From Prorocentrum cordatum (taxonomy: Eukaryota; Sar; Dinophyceae; Prorocentrales; Prorocentraceae), in NCBI GenBank assembly GCA_963575745.1, contig CAUYUJ010008113.1, positions 145,001 to 189,253 on the forward strand: DNA of 44,253 bases, read 5' to 3'. The notes beneath the pieces were generated by a model. That model was not told the origin of the DNA, did not search any database, and saw nothing but the letters and a program-made list of their open reading frames with translations. Positions 40,206-44,253 of the stretch are shown piece by piece; the first letter of the stretch is position 1; each line of letters begins with the position of its first letter. A program made the position numbers and the translations under genes.

Positions 40206-40535
40206 TATGTAGGTGGGTGTGCATGTGTTTGGCTGTACGTATGTATGTTTGTATGTGTGCATGTATGTTGTCATGGTTGTATTCATAACTAGTGTACGTA
40301 CGTATGTATGTATGTGGGTATGCATACTTGTATGTGTGTATGTTCGTATGCATGTGTGTACGTACGTACGTACGTATGTAGGTATGTGTGTATGTATGTG
40401 TGCGCATGTTTGCACGCATGTGTATATATATATATGTGTGTATGCATGTGTGTTTGTTTGGTTGTGCGTATGCATGTATGTATGCATGGGTGTATGCATG
40501 GTTGTATGTTTGCATGTATGTACGTATGTACTTTA
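40206..40535. repeat. TGTATG-type microsatellite, right flank of retroelement
   Basis: Imperfect TATG/TGTATG units with a short TA run (40423-40432). Matches the left-flank repeat type. Confidence 0.9.
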
Positions 40536-40559
40536 ATCGCTTCGCTCATTCCGCCGGCC

Positions 40560-40715
40560 CTCGAGCGCTCTATGGGGCCTCTTTGAAGCCTCTTGGGGGC
40601 CTCCTAGGGGCATCTTGGGGGCCTCTTGGGGGTCTCTTGGGGCTCCTAGGCGGCGTTTTGGGGCCCCCTTGGGCCTCTTGGGGGGCTCTTGGGGGCCTCT
40701 TGGGGCGGGGTAGTC
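40560..40715. repeat. CTCTTGGGGGC-type minisatellite
   Basis: Same degenerate unit as at 27895-28260. Confidence 0.85.
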
Positions 40716-40925
40716 GAGTGCACCCCCCTCGGAGGCCACGATCCTCGTGAGGGGTGTCGAAAAAAAGGCCCTCAAAACCATCTCTGAGTAGACCTGCTCG
40801 GGCTGCGGTCGGGATACTTTTCGCCAGGGGACCCCCAGGGGCCGCCCCACGCGCGCGAACTAGAAATACTGTTAACCAGTTACCTGAGATCTTAGCACGC
40901 CTCTGGCCCTCTGGGCCGGCGAATT
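40716..40925. other. short unassigned spacer
   Basis: About 210 bp of GC-rich sequence without recognised features. Confidence 0.5.
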
Positions 40926-41050
40926 ATGTGTATGTGTATATGTTTGTGTATAGGTGTGTGCGGTTGTATGTATGTGCGTGCGTGTGTGCGTACGTCCGTA
41001 TGCATATATATATATATATATATATACACATACACATACATATATATGAA
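40926..41050. repeat. TGTATG and TA microsatellite
   Basis: TGTATG-type units, then a TA run (41005-41024), then ACATAC repeats in opposite sense. Confidence 0.9.
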
Positions 41051-41069
41051 AGAGCGTGTTCTACCGCTG

Positions 41070-41245
41070 CTGGCGGAAAACCGCGGGGGGGTCACTACCG
41101 GTTCGAACCCCTCCCCCCCCCCCCCTCCGGAAAACCGGGGGGGGTCACTACCGGTTCGAACCCCCTCCCCCCCCCCCCCCAGCTCATCATGAAAAGGGGG
41201 GGGGGTCACTACCGGTTCGAACCCCCCCCCCCCCTCGAAAACCGA
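41070..41245 (+). repeat. three GGTTCGAACC-containing units
   Basis: Units of about 60 bp: AAAACCG, G run, GTCACTACCGGTTCGAACCC, C run. Three copies here; reverse-complement copies lie at 41865-42025. The long C and G runs are prone to sequencing error. Confidence 0.9.
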
Positions 41246-41279
41246 GTGGGGGTGCGGACAGAGGTGGGGACGGTGTTGG

Positions 41280-41830
41280 TGGGACAGTGGTGAGGGGACA
41301 GCGGGACAGTGGTGGGGACAGTGGGACAGTGGGACAGTAGAGGGCCGGTAGTGGTGGGGACAGTGGTGGGGACAATGGTGGGAACAGGGGGGACAGTGGA
41401 CAGTGGTGGGGACGGTGGTGGTGGGGACAGCGGTGTGGGCACAGTGGGAACGAGGTGGAAACAGTGGGACAGTGGAGGGTACAATGGTGGTGGGGACAGT
41501 GGTGAAGGCGGTGGCGAGGACGGCGGTGGGACAATGGGACAGAGGTACAGTGGGGACAGTGGTGGGGACAGTGGGGACAGTGGTGGGAACAGTGGGACAG
41601 CTCAGTGGGACAGCGGCGGAGTGGGACAGTGGGGACAGTGGGGATAGTCGGGCAGTGGTTGGGGCCGTGGAGACTGGGGAGAGTGGAACCGTGGTGGGAA
41701 CAGTGGTGGGGACAGTGGGGACAGTGCGACAGTGGTGGGGGCACTGGTGGGGACACAGTGGGGACAGTGGTGGTGAGGACAGTGGTGCTGGGAACAACAG
41801 TGGAGGATGTGATGCGGACGGTGGTAGGGA
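41280..41830. repeat. GGGACAGTGGTG minisatellite
   Basis: About 550 bp of GGGGACAGTGGTG and GGGACAGT units, forming the loop between the two inverted GGTTCGAACC blocks. Confidence 0.9.
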
Positions 41831-41864
41831 CCGGGAGTCGTTTGCTGGCGGTGAGTGGGGGGGT

Positions 41865-42160
41865 GGGGAGGGGTTCGAACCGGTAGTGATCCCCCTCCGG
41901 TTTTCGAGGGGGGGGGGGGTTCGAACCGGTAGTGACCCCCCCGGTTTTCCGGATCCGGAGGGGGGGGGGGGGGGAGGGGTTCGAACCGGTAGTGACCCCT
42001 CTCGGTTTTCGAGGGGGAGGGGGAGGGGGGGGGGGGTACGGGAGGGGGGGGGGGTTTTTGCCGGGGGAGGGGCGGGGGGGGGGGAGGGGTTTCCAGCGGG
42101 GGGGGGGATTTTCGGAGGGGGGGGGGGGGGACCCCCGGGTTCCGGAGGAAAAGGTTGGCA
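41865..42160 (-). repeat. inverted GGTTCGAACC units and G-rich tail
   Basis: Three reverse-complement copies of the 41070-41245 unit (41865-42025), then G runs to about 42135. Confidence 0.88.
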
Positions 42161-42187
42161 ATTTTACAGTAAAGCGGCTGTGGATCA

Positions 42188-42189
<2 letters not shown>

Positions 42190-42228
<39 letters not shown>

Positions 42229-42230
42229 CT

Positions 42231-42274
<44 letters not shown>

Positions 42275-42555
42275 ATGTACGTGCTTGTGTGCATACATGA
42301 CGGATTTCATGTATGTCTGTATGTATGAGTGCATGCATGTAAGTACGTATGTATGCATGTATGTATGGGTGTATGTATGTATGTACATATGCGTGTGTGT
42401 GTGTATATGCATGTGTGTATGTGTGTATGTATGTATGCATGCATGCATGCATGGATGGATGTATGGGTGGACGGATGGAGGTGTGTGAATGTGTGTGTGT
42501 GTGTGCATGTTTGTATGCATGTATGCATGCGTATATTTGCATATTTGTATGTTAT
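42190..42555. repeat. TC, TA and TGTATG microsatellites
   Basis: TC run (42190-42230), TA run (42235-42264), then TGTATG/GCATG units to about 42555. Confidence 0.95.
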
Positions 42556-43194
42556 CACACGTTGGGGTGGCAGCGTGGCCAAGACACCAAGGTCGTCACA
42601 GAGAGTCGGAAGCCACGTAGGAAGGGCACTGCAAGGTGAGGCGCGCAGGACAGACGTACAGACAAGAACAGTGCCTAGACTGTGGACGGCACATCGGTTG
42701 CAGATCACATGCATGCGCGCATGCACATCACAAGCCAGAACCACCAGCAGTCCAGGAGGTGGCGGAGGAGGGGGAGGACAACGTGGACGATGACAAGGAC
42801 GAGGGCGCCAGGGCAGCGTAACACAGCAGGCGGGGCAACTCGGCGAGCACGTCGAGGCGAGACAGAGCACGAGGCGGAGGTGGCACGGAGGGGGAGAGGG
42901 TGGGGAGGGTCGCAAGAGGAGGAAGAGGACGAGAGGGAGAGGCAGAAGTCTGAGGAGCAGGAGCATGAGCATGAGAAGGGTCAAGAGAAGAGCAGGGCAA
43001 GTGGAGACTGACCGAATGCACGGAGCACAATGGAACGGGGGACGAAACAATCGTCTGGCAAAGATCATCCGACAGTCGGCGTAACAAGTACACCCGGGCG
43101 GCAGAAGACCCTGAACAGCATAGCTGAATGGTCAAGAGAGCATGATGGCACGGGGGGGCCAGACGGGAGGCCATTCCAGATACGGGGAACTGCG
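42556..43194. other. unassigned, no gene seen
   Basis: GC-rich and partly GA-rich (42760-42990). A tRNA-like string at 42570-42585 was examined and rejected. No recognised domain. Confidence 0.45.
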
Positions 43195-43345
43195 CAGGAG
43201 ACCATCAGGTCATGGATTCTGCGGCCGGCAACGGCCCCCCCCTGTGAGACCATGCGGGGATTTCACACGGGAGGCCATACGGGAGACCGTCGGGTCACCG
43301 ATTCTGCGGCTGGGAACGGCCCTACCATGAGACCACACGGGGGAC
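43195..43345. repeat. two ~65-bp direct repeats
   Basis: Copies near 43197-43259 and 43283-43345 share GGAGACC, GGGTCA/AGGTCA, GATTCTGCGGC, AACGGCCC and GAGACCA. They are surrounded by shorter CGGGGGACCAT-like strings. Confidence 0.75.
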
Positions 43346-43480
43346 CATGCGGGGGGTCGGACCGTGGACCAAACCGGGGACCATCAAGTCGCAGTTTTCT
43401 GGGGTCAGTGATAGCCCTGGTCTCTCTTGCGAGGCATTGCTTCGTCCTCTACAGGCCAGCTGTTTAGAGGAAATAGCAAT

Positions 43481-43526
43481 CCGCCGTGGGGTTCGCCTGA
43501 CCTTGGGCGTCAGCCCCACACGGCGG
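43481..43526. repeat. hairpin with CCGCCGTG arms
   Basis: CCGCCGTGGGG at the left pairs with CCCCACACGGCGG at the right with one bulge; an inner GCCTGAC/GTCAG pair extends the stem. Confidence 0.75.
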
Positions 43527-43529
43527 AAC

Positions 43530-44126
43530 ACGGGCGCGCTGAGTTTGTAGTCGCCCGGGAACAGATGGACGCCCTCACGGCGGAAAGATTGATGTTTTGT
43601 GTTTGAAGGAAATGGTATCCATTGCTCATGGATCTGCAGCCGCTCTGTCGGCGTTCCCCTGGGTGGAAATTAGTACGAGGCCATCCTCCGGTGGTCAGCT
43701 GATGGCGAACCCGTTCCCCAGACCTCCCGCGGGTTGCCGCTTGCCGCCCGTGTCCCGCAAGGACCTCAGTCCCTCCCCCAGGGCGGATGTATCATTCTAG
43801 TTCGTCTTCCGACGGTTTCCCCAGACATCTGGCTATTTTGTTTGGGCGAGACACGAGCCCCCGACTTCTCGACTTCTTCCCTGGGACAGGTTTCTCATCC
43901 CGAGTCGTTTTTTGATGGTCCCGAGGCCCGGTAAGGGCCCCGAGAGGCTGAAAACCATGAAAAATCTCCGTCTCGATTTTTGTCGAGACGCTGGATGTCT
44001 GGGCCCAGTGTCCGAAGCCCGCCTCGGTGGAAATTTCCTGTGGTCCGCGTTGCGAACAAAGACACGACGCCCGCCCTTGCTTCGCCGCTCCCATTGTGGT
44101 CGCGAGAAATCTTCCTGCTGTCTCTC
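43530..44126. other. unassigned, no gene seen
   Basis: No recognised domain in any frame. Confidence 0.45.
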
Positions 44127-44253
44127 CTCCTCCTCCTCCTCCTCCTCCTCCTCCTGTGCTAAAGGCTGTGGTTCGTAGTGCACGTGTTCCTCCTCTTCCT
44201 CTTCCTCCTCCTTCTCCTCCTCCTCCTCCTGCTCCTCCTCCCCCTCCCCCCTC
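44127..44253. repeat. CTC microsatellites to window end
   Basis: CTC runs at 44127-44155 and from 44188 to the end, separated by a short unique stretch. Confidence 0.95.

Noticed and set aside
41070-42025. tRNA genes suggested by GGTTCGAACC B-box-like sequence
   Set aside because: No A-box at the right distance, no cloverleaf; the flanks are C and G runs.
42560-42640. tRNA-Leu/Ser-like 5' end (GGCAGCGTGGCCAAG)
   Set aside because: No matching acceptor arm, anticodon stem or B-box follows.

Overview
The window reads as nuclear DNA of a dinoflagellate. Supporting signs are a near-perfect copy of the 22-nt dinoflagellate spliced leader (20 of its core bases, 1968-1987), sparse split genes on a high-GC background, extreme microsatellite and minisatellite content, probable GC-AG introns, and retroelements of types known from dinoflagellates. 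There is no operon structure, no bacterial-style gene packing, and most long open frames are translations of simple repeats. A run of exactly 100 N (24154-24253) marks a scaffold gap, so distances across it are not reliable. I cannot assign genus or species.

Layout. 1-7900: no recognisable protein gene; simple repeats, spliced-leader relics, an inverted pair of ~155-bp dispersed repeats (2354-2509 and 4786-4943), several perfect hairpins, an AT-rich island (6120-6720) and a 21-bp minisatellite. 7900-11100: a 5'-truncated LINE-like retroelement on the minus strand whose long intact frame joins a post-RT region, zinc fingers and a cytosine-methyltransferase-like domain. 11285-13410: a 32-bp palindromic tandem array split by a foldback element. 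13986-15105: a ~102-bp tandem array. 15100-19540: unrecognised sequence with a copy of the small inverted-repeat element also found in the DNMT2 gene. 19542-21276: a three-exon DNMT2/TRDMT1-type tRNA methyltransferase gene, followed by a foldback element. 21760-24770: repeats and the gap. 24775-27007: two exons of a KH-domain RNA-binding protein, separated by a 2-kb intron full of CCT repeats. 29772-31584: a secreted calcineurin-like phosphoesterase. 32973-40205: a DIRS/Ngaro-like tyrosine-recombinase retrotransposon with an A1-ORFs-B1-A2-B2 split direct repeat structure, carrying an RT/RNase H region, a C5 DNA methyltransferase domain and a tyrosine recombinase, inserted in a TGTATG-type microsatellite. 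40205-44253: microsatellites, a large inverted repeat of GGTTCGAACC-containing units and unrecognised sequence.

How it fits together. The cellular genes look functionally unrelated (tRNA modification, RNA binding, extracellular phosphoester hydrolysis), as is usual for dinoflagellates, where expression is largely post-transcriptional. The unifying theme is cytosine methyltransferase folds: a cellular DNMT2 lies between two retroelements of different classes, each carrying its own methyltransferase-like domain. The most striking local structures are the DNMT2 introns, which look like transposon insertions (terminal inverted repeats flanked by short direct repeats) whose precise removal restores the reading frame, and the split direct repeats of the tyrosine-recombinase element. 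Function calls rest on motifs read by eye; no alignments or searches were run.
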